Part shown: piece after piece, positions 37,182-45,946 of the stretch
Layout of the letters: each line of letters opens with the position of its first letter
Position numbering within the stretch: position 1 is the stretch's first letter
Assembly (NCBI RefSeq): GCF_004348975.1
Contig: NZ_SMFP01000003.1
Location: 186,001 to 250,000, forward strand
Direction: 5' to 3'
DNA length: 64,000 nucleotides
Source of the DNA: Antarcticimicrobium sediminis
GTDB lineage: Bacteria; Pseudomonadota; Alphaproteobacteria; Rhodobacterales; Rhodobacteraceae
Made by a program: the position numbers and the translations under genes
The notes under the pieces: model-generated
Told to the model about the DNA's origin: nothing
The model's database searches: none
Seen by the model: the letters and a program-made list of their open reading frames with translations, nothing else

Positions 37182-37877
37182 TCACGAATCCAACTGGCGG
37201 CTGAGGATGGTGGCGAATTCGTCAGCAAAGGCCTCATAGCCCCCAAGGATCCGGTCACTGTCCGCGCTCAGCTTGTTATAGAAAATCACCGCCGGGATCG
37301 CCGCCAACAGCCCCAAGCCGGTGGCCAGCAGCGCCTCGGCGATGCCCGGCGCCACCACGGCAAGGTTGGTGTTTTGCTGCTCGGCAATGCCGATAAAGGC
37401 ATGCATGATGCCCCAGACCGTGCCGAACAACCCGACAAACGGCGCGGTGGACCCCACCGTCGCCAGCACCGGCAGACCCTTTTGCAGCGTCTCGGCCTCT
37501 TTGGCGATGGCCACGTCCATGCTGCGGTCGATCCGCGCCTGAGCGCCCGCGATCAAACCGCCATCGGTGCGATGCGAGCGCCGCCACTCCACCATGCCGG
37601 CGGCAAATATCTTCTCCGAACTGCCCGCCGGGGTCGGCCCGATCTCTTCGAACAGCCCATCAAGGGGTTCGCCCGACCAGAAAGCCCGATCAAACGCCGC
37701 CGACGCGGCCCGCGCCGCGCGATAGGTGATCTGTTTCTGAATGATGATCGCCCACGCCCAGAACGATGACAGCACCAGAAGGCTCATCACCAGTTTCACG
37801 ATCGGGGTCGCGCGCGCAAACAATGCCCACAGGGAGAAATCCATCTCCTGCGCCAGCGCCAGAGTTTCTGCTTCCAT
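37182..37877 (-). CDS. tolQ: Tol-Pal motor protein TolQ
   Basis: 231 aa. It is a MotA/TolQ/ExbB-family proton channel with three hydrophobic segments (about 20-45, 130-155, 170-195), including VGSTAPFVGLFGTVWGIMHAF and ALLATGLGLLAAIPAVIFYN. It is first in the tolQRAB-pal order. A 101-bp gap separates it from ybgC, where a promoter could lie. Confidence 0.96.
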   Translation of the reverse strand: MEAETLALAQEMDFSLWALFARATPIVKLVMSLLVLSSFWAWAIIIQKQITYRAARAASAAFDRAFWSGEPLDGLFEEIGPTPAGSSEKIFAAGMVEWRRSHRTDGGLIAGAQARIDRSMDVAIAKEAETLQKGLPVLATVGSTAPFVGLFGTVWGIMHAFIGIAEQQNTNLAVVAPGIAEALLATGLGLLAAIPAVIFYNKLSADSDRILGGYEAFADEFATILSRQLDS

Positions 37878-37978
37878 CCGCCTGCTCTTTGCCTAACGGC
37901 CGGTTATTGTTTCGGCCTTGTTAACCCGAATCTAGCGCAGTTCGATGACAAATACCATTCCCACGAAACGCGGCGCCC

Positions 37979-38368
37979 TCAGCCCTGCATCAATGCGCGA
38001 ATCTCCGCTGGAAGACGCACCGGCCGCCCCGCCGCATTCATGCAAACCGCGGTCACCGCGGCGGTAAAGATCGTGGTCTCGCCGCGCTTGACGATCTGGT
38101 CCATGGTCAGCCGCACGCCAGAGATCTCCCGCAGGGTGGTTTCGACCATCAGCTCGTCTTCGAATTTCGCGGTGGTGATATAGTCAGCCTCGATCCGGCG
38201 CACCACCCAGACGATGCCAGCGTCGCGCATGGCATTCTGGTCATTGCCCAACTGGCGCACCCAGTCGCTGCGGGCGCGTTCGATATAGCGCAGGTAATTG
38301 GCGTGATAGACGATGCCGCCCATGTCGGTGTCTTCATAAAAGACGCGCACCGGAAATCTGTGGATCAT
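37979..38368 (-). CDS. ybgC: Tol-Pal-associated acyl-CoA thioesterase YbgC
   Basis: 129 aa. It is a hotdog thioesterase of the 4-hydroxybenzoyl-CoA type. VFYEDTDMGGIVYHANYLRY carries the catalytic Asp of the family at about residue 18. YbgC is encoded with tol-pal in most proteobacteria and is linked to phospholipid metabolism. The ATG overlaps the stop of the next upstream gene by four bases. Confidence 0.95.
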   Translation of the reverse strand: MIHRFPVRVFYEDTDMGGIVYHANYLRYIERARSDWVRQLGNDQNAMRDAGIVWVVRRIEADYITTAKFEDELMVETTLREISGVRLTMDQIVKRGETTIFTAAVTAVCMNAAGRPVRLPAEIRALMQG

Positions 38369-38988
38369 TGCTCTGCCTCCATCCGCGCAAACAGCCGCAA
38401 GGCCTGCGCCGGTTCTCGTGTCGCCGCTGGCAACACCGGGTCATAGGCGGCCCGGATCAGCCCGGCGATCTGCGGGTGCAAAATGGTCTTGCCCCCGGCC
38501 TGCGCCAAGGGGGAGCGGGTGCGAAACGCCCCGTCGGACCACAACAGGATGCACTGCACCACCTCGTTCAGGGCCAGCACATCGGCCGGAACCTCGGACA
38601 GCGCCGGGGTCATCCGCAAAAAGACAAAGGCCGCCTTGATCGCGCCCGCCGCGTCGAACCGGAACATCCGGTACTGATTGGCATCCGCCGCCGCGAGACG
38701 CGCGACCAGCGGGACCAGATCAGGAACCAGCCGGTCCATGCCCGGCACCTGCGGCAGCTCTTCCCAGTCGCGCAAGAAGAACACCATGCAATTGCTGCCC
38801 AGCTCCGGGTCGGTCTCGGCCAGATGATGGCCCGCCAGCGCCGCCACCGCCTCGAATGCGCCCTTGACGACCGCCAGCGTTTCATCCTCGACGCCGAACA
38901 CTACCGGGGCGATCGGCCGCCCCCAACGGGCAAACAGAAACTCTCCGCTGTCGCGGGTAAACAACGCCTCGATCTCTTGCGGTGTCAC
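38365..38988 (-). CDS. Conserved-looking protein of unknown function in the ruv-tol junction
   Basis: 207 aa from a GTG at 38988, chosen because AGGAGG stands 6 nt upstream; the frame extends further without such a site. It is soluble, with no signal peptide, transmembrane segment or motif I recognise. The protein is rich in Ala/Leu and contains one isolated tryptophan motif (FFLRDWEELPQV). Its stop overlaps the ybgC start (ATGA), so it is expressed with ybgC. Confidence 0.78.
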   Translation of the reverse strand: MTPQEIEALFTRDSGEFLFARWGRPIAPVVFGVEDETLAVVKGAFEAVAALAGHHLAETDPELGSNCMVFFLRDWEELPQVPGMDRLVPDLVPLVARLAAADANQYRMFRFDAAGAIKAAFVFLRMTPALSEVPADVLALNEVVQCILLWSDGAFRTRSPLAQAGGKTILHPQIAGLIRAAYDPVLPAATREPAQALRLFARMEAEQ

Positions 38989-39092
38989 GCAGGGCCTCCT
39001 GTGGGTCTGATCATCCCAGCCATAAAACCCTGCCACCGCCACTGCAACCGGGCCGCGACGTCGCATCGGCGGCACAGCGACGCGGTCGCGCC

Positions 39093-40118
39093 CTAGCCAA
39101 ACATATCGCCCTGCCGTTTCGGCTTTGGCATCGGCAGGCCAAGATGATCCCACGCCCGCTGTGCCAGCATCCGCCCCCTTGGCGTGCGCTGGATCAACCC
39201 CTGTTGCAACAGGAACGGCTCGATCACCTCTTCCAGTGCATCGCGGCTCTCGGACAGCGCCGCTGACAGCGTCTCGATCCCCACCGGCCCGCCGGAATAA
39301 TGTTCGGCGATCAAGGTCAGATAGCGCCGGTCGGCCCCATCCAGCCCGATCCGATCCACCCCCAGGCGGGTCAGCGCATTGTCGGCGAGCGCGCGGGTGA
39401 TGGTGCCGTCGCCCTCGACCACGGCAAAATCAACCACCCGCCGCAACAGGCGACCGGCGATGCGCGGGGTGCCACGGGCGCGCCGGGCAATCTCGCGCGC
39501 GCCGTCGGGATCGGCGGGCGCACCCAGCTTGAACGCGTTGCGGATAACGATCTCGTACAGCTCGTCCTCGGTATAGAATTGCAACCGCGTCGGAATCCCG
39601 AAGCGATCGCGCAGCGGCGTCGTCAACAGCCCCATCCGGGTCGTCGCCCCGACCAACGTAAAGGGCTGCAGCTCGATCCGCACGGTGCGCGCCGCCGGCC
39701 CCTCGCCGATCACCAGATCCAGCTCGAAATCCTCCAGCGCCGGATAGAGGATCTCTTCGACCACCGGGTTGAGCCGGTGAATCTCGTCGATAAAAAGAAC
39801 GTCGCGCGCCTCCAGATTGGTCAGGATCGCCGCCAGATCGCCCGCCTTGGCCAGAACCGGGCCCGAGGTCATGCGAAAATTCACCCCCAGTTCCCGCGCC
39901 ATGATCTGCGCCAGCGTGGTCTTGCCCAGACCGGGCGGGCCGTAAAACAGCGTGTGATCCATCGCCTCGCCGCGCTGTTGCGCCGACTGGATAAAGATCT
40001 TGAGATTTGCGCGCGCCTCGGCCTGACCGATAAAGTCATCCAGCATCCGCGGGCGCAGTGCGCGGTCATTGTCCTCGGGCAGCGGATCGGGCCGCAGGGT
40101 GGGGTCGGGATCGGTCAT
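39093..40118 (-). CDS. ruvB: Holliday junction branch-migration helicase subunit RuvB
   Basis: 341 aa. The AAA+ motor has Walker A GPPGLGKT (60-67), Walker [13 protein letters not shown] and a C-terminal winged helix with [13 protein letters not shown]. Two RuvB hexamers pump DNA through the RuvA-bound junction. It lies 40 bp downstream of ruvA on the same strand. Confidence 0.98.
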   Translation of the reverse strand: MTDPDPTLRPDPLPEDNDRALRPRMLDDFIGQAEARANLKIFIQSAQQRGEAMDHTLFYGPPGLGKTTLAQIMARELGVNFRMTSGPVLAKAGDLAAILTNLEARDVLFIDEIHRLNPVVEEILYPALEDFELDLVIGEGPAARTVRIELQPFTLVGATTRMGLLTTPLRDRFGIPTRLQFYTEDELYEIVIRNAFKLGAPADPDGAREIARRARGTPRIAGRLLRRVVDFAVVEGDGTITRALADNALTRLGVDRIGLDGADRRYLTLIAEHYSGGPVGIETLSAALSESRDALEEVIEPFLLQQGLIQRTPRGRMLAQRAWDHLGLPMPKPKRQGDMFG

Positions 40119-40158
40119 CGCACCGCTCTCGCATCAACTATCGACATGCAGGCATTCC

Positions 40159-40845
40159 CTATCCCTTTGGCGCAAGAAGTTTCAACGCGGCGCGGATCAG
40201 CCCGGCCTCGCCCGCTTCGGGATCTGCATTGGCGGCCTCGGCCACGGCAGCAGCCGCTTCCGAGGGACCATAGCCCAGATTGGACAACGCCGAGAGCGCG
40301 TCCGCCTGCGCGCTGGCGCGTGACGGCGCGCGCGGGGCCGGTTTGCGCATCGCCCCGGTTTCGGCCACATCCACCACCTCGACCACGGGCGCCGGCTCCG
40401 GCCCTTCCATCGCCTCGGTGATGGAGCCGCCCAGCGCCATCACACCGGGGGCCTTGTCCTTGAGATCGAGAACGATCCGTTGCGCGGTTTTTTGCCCCAC
40501 GCCCTTGGCCACCTTGACCGCCGCCCAATCGCCCAACGCGATGGCCCGGCCCACGCCCTCGGGCCCTAGCGCCCCGAGGATCGCCAGCGACACCTTGGCG
40601 CCGACGCCCTGAACGCTCATCAGCAGCCGGTGCCATTCCTTTTCCACCAGCGTGGTAAACCCGAACAGCTGCAACAGATCCTCGCGCACCACCAGTTCGG
40701 TATAGAGCGAAACCGCCTCGCCCACACCGGGCAGCGCCGAGAGCGTGCGATCCGAGCAATAGACAAGATAGCCGACCCCGCCCACGTCAAGCAGGATGTG
40801 ATCCTCGGCCCGATAGCCGATCCGCCCGGTCAGCCGCCCGATCAT
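40159..40845 (-). CDS. ruvA: Holliday junction DNA-binding subunit RuvA
   Basis: 228 aa. The OB-fold N-terminus (MIGRLTGRI...[13 protein letters not shown]) and helix-hairpin-helix pairs ([31 protein letters not shown]) are intact. A C-terminal UBA-like helix set that contacts RuvB follows (residues about 180-228). The ATG overlaps the ruvC stop by four bases. Confidence 0.97.
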   Translation of the reverse strand: MIGRLTGRIGYRAEDHILLDVGGVGYLVYCSDRTLSALPGVGEAVSLYTELVVREDLLQLFGFTTLVEKEWHRLLMSVQGVGAKVSLAILGALGPEGVGRAIALGDWAAVKVAKGVGQKTAQRIVLDLKDKAPGVMALGGSITEAMEGPEPAPVVEVVDVAETGAMRKPAPRAPSRASAQADALSALSNLGYGPSEAAAAVAEAANADPEAGEAGLIRAALKLLAPKG

Positions 40846-41345
40846 GCCCGCACCTCGCGCAGGCGCATCGCCCCGTTGGTGCCGCCGTAAAGAGCATGGC
40901 AGATCGCGATCGCCAAAGCATCCGCCGCATCCGGCCCGGCCGGGTTGCAGCCGGGCAGTTGTATCTTGACCATATGCAGCACCTGATCCTTTTCCGCGTG
41001 TCCCACACCCACGACCGTCTTTTTCACCCGGTTGGGGGCATATTCACCTATCGGAAGCCCGGCCTGCGCCAGCGTCAGCAAAGCAACACCGCGCGCCTGC
41101 CCCAGTTTGAGCGTCGCAACACCGTCCTTGTTGACAAAAGTCTGTTCGATACCGGCCTCGTCGGGGGCAAATTCGGCGATCACCGCGGCGATCTGGCGGT
41201 TCAGCGACAGCAGCCGGATGGCAAGATCATCGCTGGCCTGCGACTTGCACAGACCATTGGCCACATGCCGCAATCGCCCGTTCTGCGATTCGATCACGCC
41301 CCACCCAAGGGTTCTCAACCCCGGATCAATGCCCAGAATTCGCAT
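40842..41345 (-). CDS. ruvC: Holliday junction resolvase RuvC
   Basis: 167 aa from the ATG at 41345, which gives the standard N-terminus [16 protein letters not shown]; the frame extends upstream without support. The acidic catalytic set is visible: Asp7, Glu67 (GIEQTF) and the C-terminal Asp pair in [11 protein letters not shown]. It cuts Holliday junctions symmetrically with RuvAB. It starts a ruvC-ruvA-ruvB order. A cluster of direct repeats lies about 100-185 bp upstream of it. Confidence 0.97.
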   Translation of the reverse strand: MRILGIDPGLRTLGWGVIESQNGRLRHVANGLCKSQASDDLAIRLLSLNRQIAAVIAEFAPDEAGIEQTFVNKDGVATLKLGQARGVALLTLAQAGLPIGEYAPNRVKKTVVGVGHAEKDQVLHMVKIQLPGCNPAGPDAADALAIAICHALYGGTNGAMRLREVRA

Positions 41346-41687
41346 GTGCTGCCCCGCCCGCTCGAAATTTGTTGCTTTTTTGATGCAGTAGCACGAAACG
41401 CGAACACGATCCAAGCAATTCAGGCGGAAAATCAGATCACACCAAAAACGACACCCTTCTTTTCCAAAAACGACACCCGAGCTGAAAGCGACACCTCCCC
41501 AGCCTGAAAACGACACCAAAAGCGACCAAAACTCACGATTATTTCAGAGTCTTTTCAGCCGCGGCGACCCATGCACAAACCGCATAGGAAATATGCACTT
41601 CCGACGTCTTGCGCGGAAATATTACTCAGATTACCTGCCGCTCAGAAACGAAACACAGTGCAACTCTGAAAATAAGGAACTCGTGAA
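41346..41687. other. Divergent intergenic region between ruvC and the DUF1127 gene
   Basis: 342 bp without a gene. It holds the direct-repeat cluster at 41443-41529, then a more AT-rich part (41530-41687) with two GGAAATAT words (41587-41594 and about 41620) and the AAGGAA ribosome-binding site of the following gene. I could not identify a confident promoter for either gene. Confidence 0.5.
41443..41529 (-). repeat. Five spaced direct repeats (GGTGTCGTTTT type)
   Basis: On the + strand CCAAAAACGACACCC occurs identically at 41443-41457 and 41465-41479. Then come CTGAAAGCGACACCT (41483-41497), CTGAAAACGACACCA (41505-41519) and the partial CCAAAAGCGACCA (41517-41529). Start spacings are 22, 18, 22 and 12 bp. 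On the minus strand they read TGTCGTTTTTGG or TGTCGYTTTCAG. See findings. Confidence 0.7.
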
Positions 41688-41906
41688 ATGGCTGTATATG
41701 ACACCAACCGCACCGCCCCTGAATCGGCCATCTTGTTCGGTCGCATCGGCGCGGCAATCTGCACTGTTATCAGTGCAGTTTCTGTTTGGAACGACGCGCG
41801 CATCACCCGCAACGCTCTGTCCGCACTCAGCGATCGCGAGCTTGAGGATATTGGCCTCAACCGCGGCGAAATCGATCTGATTGCACACCGCAAAGGGTCG
41901 TTCTAA
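41688..41906 (+). CDS. DUF1127-family small protein
   Basis: 72 aa. A short hydrophobic-leaning N-terminal half is followed by the typical C-terminal DUF1127 helix-turn: RNALSALSDRELEDIGLNRGEIDLIA. Ribosome-binding AAGGAA precedes the ATG. Alphaproteobacterial members have been linked to phosphate and carbon homeostasis and RNA turnover (family knowledge). It is a free-standing gene closed by its own terminator. Confidence 0.88.
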   Translation: MAVYDTNRTAPESAILFGRIGAAICTVISAVSVWNDARITRNALSALSDRELEDIGLNRGEIDLIAHRKGSF

Positions 41907-41940
41907 CACCCTGCTCTCTCTTTCTCTCGGAGTTGGACAA

Positions 41941-41976
41941 AAACGCCGCGTGGGCCCCTGCCCCGCGGCGTTTTTC
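41941..41976 (+). terminator. Terminator after the DUF1127 gene
   Basis: AAACGCCGCG (41941-41950) pairs with CGCGGCGTTT (41964-41973), followed by more T (TTTTT from 41971). It lies 35 bp after the stop. Confidence 0.8.
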
Positions 41977-42014
41977 TATTCCGGACTGGCCCAACCCGCC
42001 TGCGGGGTTCCGGC

Positions 42015-42359
42015 TCAGCGCATCAGGTCCGATATCTGTGCGGCCAGCACCCTGGTCACCGGGTCAACCTGCATCAACCATGCGCCCATCGCCTCGACCG
42101 GAGTGCCAGCTTGCAGCCGCGCCACCCGCTCCTCATAGGTCACGCCGCCGACGCTGACGAACAGCAGCGCCTTGAAGACAACGAACAGCACCACAATCAG
42201 AATCAACAGGCGTGCGGGCCAGCTTCGCCGACGCCGTATAGGCGCAGCGACAAGCAACCCGTCCGGGCGCTGAACGATATCGTGGCCGCGCGACATAGCG
42301 TTGTGCTTGCGGTCAAGCCGGTCAACGCGCCGACTGAAATTCAGATCGTGTTGGGCCAT
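42015..42359 (-). CDS. Small single-pass membrane protein of unknown function
   Basis: 114 aa. A basic N-terminal region (RRVDRLDRKH; IRRRRSW) precedes one membrane helix (LLILIVVLFVVFKALLFVSV, about residues 50-70). A short extracytoplasmic tail begins VTYEERVARLQAGTP. The positive-inside pattern suggests a cytosolic N-terminus. No family is recognised. It is upstream of no obvious operon partner: 107 bp separate it from prmA on the same strand. Confidence 0.7.
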   Translation of the reverse strand: MAQHDLNFSRRVDRLDRKHNAMSRGHDIVQRPDGLLVAAPIRRRRSWPARLLILIVVLFVVFKALLFVSVGGVTYEERVARLQAGTPVEAMGAWLMQVDPVTRVLAAQISDLMR

Positions 42360-42466
42360 GATACCCTCCGGAACGTCTGGCCCCCACCAGACTACAGGGC
42401 AAAGATCCGGCTGAATTGTGGCAGAAATGGGGCAGACGCCTCAAATGCCCCTAAAACCCGCCGCAT

Positions 42467-43339
42467 TTACGCCTTTTTCCGAAGCAGAAGTGTCGTCCAG
42501 TCACCAATTTCTTCGCTTTTCACAAGATTGACGCCGGAACGTGCATAAACCTCGATCACGTCAGCGGCTTGTTCATTGAGAAGCCCGGACAGAATCGCAT
42601 AGCCCTCCGGACGCAGATGCGCGGCCAGATCGGGGGCTAGCGCCACCAGCGGTCCTTTCAGGATATTGGCAAAGATCAGATCATAGGGCGCCAGCGCCGC
42701 AAGCTCGGGATGGTCAAATCCCGCCGCCTCGACGCAGCGCACACGCCCCTCCATGCCATTGGCGCTCAGATTGGCCTCGGCCACATCCACCGCCACCTGA
42801 TCGATGTCGCTTGCTATGAAGCTGCCATCCCAGACCCGCGCCGCGGCCATCGCCAGAACGGCGGTGCCGCAACCGATATCCGCGACCTTTCCGGCCTCAA
42901 ACCCGTCTTCGATCAGCCGATCCAGCGCCCGCAGGCAGCCCAGCGTGGTGCCGTGATGCCCGGTGCCAAAGGCCAGCGCCGCCTCGACCAACAGCGGGAT
43001 ACGATCCGCCGGAACCTTGTCGGCATCATGGCTGCCATAGACAAAGAAACGCCCGGCCTCGACCGGGGCCAACGCGCGGCGCACATGCGCCACCCAATCG
43101 GTTTCCGGCAATTGCGAGGTGACGAAATCCCCCGCCCCGAACGCCGCCGCCAACAGCGCCAGCGCGGCGGCATCGGGACAATCAGAGAAATAGCCGCCGA
43201 CCTCCCACACATCAGAGCCATCATCGACCTCGAACACCCCCACACCGGTGGGGGCCGGCTCCAGCCGCTCCATCGCCTCGCCCAGCGCCTCGGCCTGGGC
43301 TTTTCCGGTCAGCGTGGTCAGTGCGGTGAATGTGGGCAT
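42467..43339 (-). CDS. prmA: Ribosomal protein L11 methyltransferase
   Basis: 290 aa from the ATG at 43339 (GGAGAT just upstream; the preceding TTG is less likely). It trimethylates L11 using S-adenosylmethionine. The N-terminal substrate domain is followed by FGTGHHGTTLGCL and the SAM motif VADIGCGTAVLAMAA, then DLIFANILKGPL, which is the family's NPPY-like motif. Confidence 0.94.
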   Translation of the reverse strand: MPTFTALTTLTGKAQAEALGEAMERLEPAPTGVGVFEVDDGSDVWEVGGYFSDCPDAAALALLAAAFGAGDFVTSQLPETDWVAHVRRALAPVEAGRFFVYGSHDADKVPADRIPLLVEAALAFGTGHHGTTLGCLRALDRLIEDGFEAGKVADIGCGTAVLAMAAARVWDGSFIASDIDQVAVDVAEANLSANGMEGRVRCVEAAGFDHPELAALAPYDLIFANILKGPLVALAPDLAAHLRPEGYAILSGLLNEQAADVIEVYARSGVNLVKSEEIGDWTTLLLRKKA

Positions 43340-43402
43340 CAAAGATCTCCTGCAAAGCTGCGTCCGCCCGTAGGACCCCGGCGCGGCAAGGTCAAGCGTG
43401 CC

Positions 43403-44635
43403 CTATTGGGCCGGGGCCGGGACAAAGCGCGCCAGAACGGTCTCGTTGCCCGGTTCCGGGTGGCGCGGGATCAGCAGCGCCAGACACAGCGAGATCATCG
43501 CCATCCCGGCGGCCAGACCGAACACCGCGCCGGGCGCAACCATCCAGAGATAACCCAGCGCCGCCGGAAGAACCACCGCGGCAATGTGGTTGATGGTAAA
43601 GGCGACAGCGGCGGTGGGCGCGATATCGGCGGGATCGGCGATCTTTTGAAAATAGGTCTTCAGCGCCAGCGCCATGGCAAAGAACATGTGGTCGATCACA
43701 TACAGCGTTGCCGCCAGCACCACCCCCCAGCCGAAAAAGTAGATGCCGCCATAGGCCAAGAACACCAGAACCAGCCCGCCATATTCGAACAGCAGCGCCC
43801 GACGTTCGCCAAAGACTCCCACGGCGCGCCCCACCAAGGGGGCGAACACCATATTGGCAACCAGGTTGATCAGGAACAGCGCCGTGACCTCATGCACGTC
43901 AAAGCCGAATTTCTCGACCATCATGAACCCTGCGAACACGGTAAAGATCTGCCGCCGCGCCCCGGCCATGAATTGCAGCGCGTAGTACAGCCAATAGCGT
44001 CGGCGCAGCACCATCTTCTTGTTCTGTACGGTTTCGGACTGAAACTGGGGATACAGGAAAAACGCCAGCGCAGCGACCAGCGCGGTAAACCCGCCCGCAA
44101 AGGCATAGACCACACCATAGGTCAGGCCCAGCGGCTCCCACAACAGAACGATCAGCCCATAGGACACCAACGTCGCCCCCGACCCGGCCGCCAACAGCCA
44201 CCCCAACATGCGCGGCGCGTGTTCTTTGGGCAGCCATTGCAACTGCAGCGACTGGTTCACCGTCTCGTAATAGTGAAACCCGATCGAGCTGAGCATGGTG
44301 ATGGTCAGGATGCCGCCCAGCGACGGAAACTGCGCGGTCAGTGCCGTCGCCACCCCCAGCAGCACCAGCGCGACCAACCCCAGCACCTGTTCACGCATCA
44401 CCATCAACACCGCGATCACCCCGATCGCGAGAAACCCCGGGATCTCGCGCACAGTGTGCAGCCAGCCGATGTCGTGGCCGTCGAACTGCGCCACCTCGAT
44501 GACAAAATTGTTGAGCAGCGCCGACCAGGTGGCAAAGGCCACCGGCATGGCCACGGCCATCAGGAACAACAGCGCGACAGGGCGGCGCCAGACCGGCAGA
44601 TGCCGGGCCTCGGGCAGGGGGACAATACGGCTCAT
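43403..44635 (-). CDS. Major facilitator superfamily permease
   Basis: 410 aa from the ATG at 44635, the more probable of two starts. About twelve hydrophobic segments can be traced (for example PVALLFLMAVAMPVAFATW and ALFLINLVANMVFAPLVG). A substrate cannot be named. It is divergent from a YeeE-type permease with an FNR-like box between them, so its expression may respond to oxygen. Confidence 0.85.
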   Translation of the reverse strand: MSRIVPLPEARHLPVWRRPVALLFLMAVAMPVAFATWSALLNNFVIEVAQFDGHDIGWLHTVREIPGFLAIGVIAVLMVMREQVLGLVALVLLGVATALTAQFPSLGGILTITMLSSIGFHYYETVNQSLQLQWLPKEHAPRMLGWLLAAGSGATLVSYGLIVLLWEPLGLTYGVVYAFAGGFTALVAALAFFLYPQFQSETVQNKKMVLRRRYWLYYALQFMAGARRQIFTVFAGFMMVEKFGFDVHEVTALFLINLVANMVFAPLVGRAVGVFGERRALLFEYGGLVLVFLAYGGIYFFGWGVVLAATLYVIDHMFFAMALALKTYFQKIADPADIAPTAAVAFTINHIAAVVLPAALGYLWMVAPGAVFGLAAGMAMISLCLALLIPRHPEPGNETVLARFVPAPAQ

Positions 44636-44694
44636 GGGGAAGGCTCTTACGCCGCTTTTTCGGCCTTGGCGAGAGATCAAGCGCGTCGATCACC

Positions 44695-44708
44695 TGATGT
44701 GCATCAAT
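44695..44708. promoter_or_regulatory. FNR/FnrL-like box
   Basis: CTGAT-GTGC-ATCAA matches TTGAT-N4-ATCAA at 9 of 10 defined positions. Its centre (44701.5) is 41.5 bp before the predicted start of the YeeE gene transcript (TAAAAT -10 at 44731-44736, start about 44743), the class II activation position. Confidence 0.55.
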
Positions 44709-44730
44709 GCAAAATGGCCGCCGATTGTGT

Positions 44731-44736
44731 AAAATA
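44731..44736 (+). promoter_or_regulatory. Predicted -10 of the YeeE gene
   Basis: TAAAAT, 30 bp before the ATG. The expected -35 position overlaps the FNR-like box and is weak, as is usual for activator-dependent promoters. Confidence 0.45.
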
Positions 44737-44766
44737 CCGGTCGCGAACAAGGTGGAGGACGCGGTG

Positions 44767-45828
44767 ATGGACTTGGTGGCAGTCGTGGAACGCATTGGCG
44801 AGGCGCCGACAGCGGCGCTGTTCGGGCTGATCACCGGCATCGTGTTCGGCATCGCGGCGCAACGCTCGCGCTTTTGCCTGCGCGCGGCGACGGTGGAATT
44901 TGCCCGCGGCGAAATGGGCGACAAGGTGGCGGTCTGGCTGCTGACCTTCTCGACCGCCGTGGTCTGGGTGCAGGCGGCGCAGCTATCGGGCCTGATGGAC
45001 AGCGCCGACGCGCGCATGATGGCGGTGCCCGGCAGCTGGTCCGGGGCCATCGTCGGCGGGCTGATCTTCGGCGCCGGCATGGTGCTGGCGCGCGGCTGTT
45101 CGGGGCGGCTTCTGGTGCTGGCCGCCACCGGCAACCTGCGCTCGGTTGTCTCTGGGCTGATCTTTGCCGTGGTGGCGCAGATGAGCCTTTCAGGGCTGCT
45201 GTCCCCGCTGCGTGACCGTATCGCCGCGCTCTGGATCACCGAGGGCGGGCGCAACATGAACCTGTTGGCCAGCCTCGGCCTGCCCGAGTATGGCGGTCTG
45301 CTGCTGGGGGTGGGGATCGCCGTTGTCGCGCTGGTGCTGTCGCGCCGCAACCGGATCGGCGTGCAGCGGCTGATCTTTGCCTCCGGCGTCGGCTTCTCGG
45401 TGGCGCTGGGATGGGTGCTGACCTATTCGCTGGCCCAGGTCGCCTTCGAGCCGCTGCAAATCGAAAGCGCCACCTTCACCGGCCCCTCAGCGCATACGCT
45501 GATGTTCTTTCTGGAACGCAACGCGGTGCTGGAATTCGACGTCGGGCTGGTGCCCGGTGTGTTCATCGGCGCGATGATCGCGGCGAGCCTTGCCGGCGAG
45601 ATGAAGCTGCAGGCGTTCGACGGCCCGGCCACCATGCGCAAGGCGATGATCGGGGCGGCGATGATGGGCTTTGGCGGCATGCTGGCGGGCGGCTGCGCCA
45701 TCGGCGCAGGCGTCACCGGCGGGTCGATCTTTGCCGGCACCGCCTGGGCGGCGCTGTTCTTCATGTGGGTGGGCGCGGTGGTCACCGATTTTCTAGTCGA
45801 TCAACGCGGCAGCCCGGTCCCCGCCTGA
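44767..45828 (+). CDS. YeeE/YedE (TsuA)-type permease
   Basis: 353 aa from the ATG at 44767, with GGAGG 8 nt upstream. About nine or ten hydrophobic segments are visible, with the three cysteine-containing signatures of this family: RSRFCLRAA, ARGCSGR and AGGCAIGAG. Bacterial TsuA imports thiosulfate through such cysteines, so sulfur-compound transport is likely (inference). No TusA/TsuB-like gene is adjacent. The FNR-like box upstream suggests use under low oxygen. Confidence 0.88.
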   Translation: MDLVAVVERIGEAPTAALFGLITGIVFGIAAQRSRFCLRAATVEFARGEMGDKVAVWLLTFSTAVVWVQAAQLSGLMDSADARMMAVPGSWSGAIVGGLIFGAGMVLARGCSGRLLVLAATGNLRSVVSGLIFAVVAQMSLSGLLSPLRDRIAALWITEGGRNMNLLASLGLPEYGGLLLGVGIAVVALVLSRRNRIGVQRLIFASGVGFSVALGWVLTYSLAQVAFEPLQIESATFTGPSAHTLMFFLERNAVLEFDVGLVPGVFIGAMIAASLAGEMKLQAFDGPATMRKAMIGAAMMGFGGMLAGGCAIGAGVTGGSIFAGTAWAALFFMWVGAVVTDFLVDQRGSPVPA

Positions 45829-45852
45829 CCGCGCCCGGGCCAAAGCGCCCCG

Positions 45853-45890
45853 CTCTTTTTCTGGCCGGAAATACTCCCGCCGGAGGCTCC
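45853..45890 (+). repeat. Dispersed 3'-flanking repeat, copy B
   Basis: CTCTTTTTCTGGCCGGAAAT then ACTCCCGCCGGAGGCTCC. It is 25 bp after the YeeE stop, on the same strand as that gene. The CTCC-CGCC-GGAG core can fold as a small hairpin. It shares AAATACTCCCGCCGGAGG with copy C (one base less at the left). Confidence 0.65.
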
Positions 45891-45946
45891 TGCCCGCTGT
45901 TCCGGGCGCGACACAGGCCACGCCATCGCCGCCTGAATGGAAAACT

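Noticed and set aside
41372-41384. TTTTTTGATGCA near ruvC, similar to the Tad-locus motif
   Set aside because: It lacks the GG and the downstream GC, and is not linked to pilus genes.
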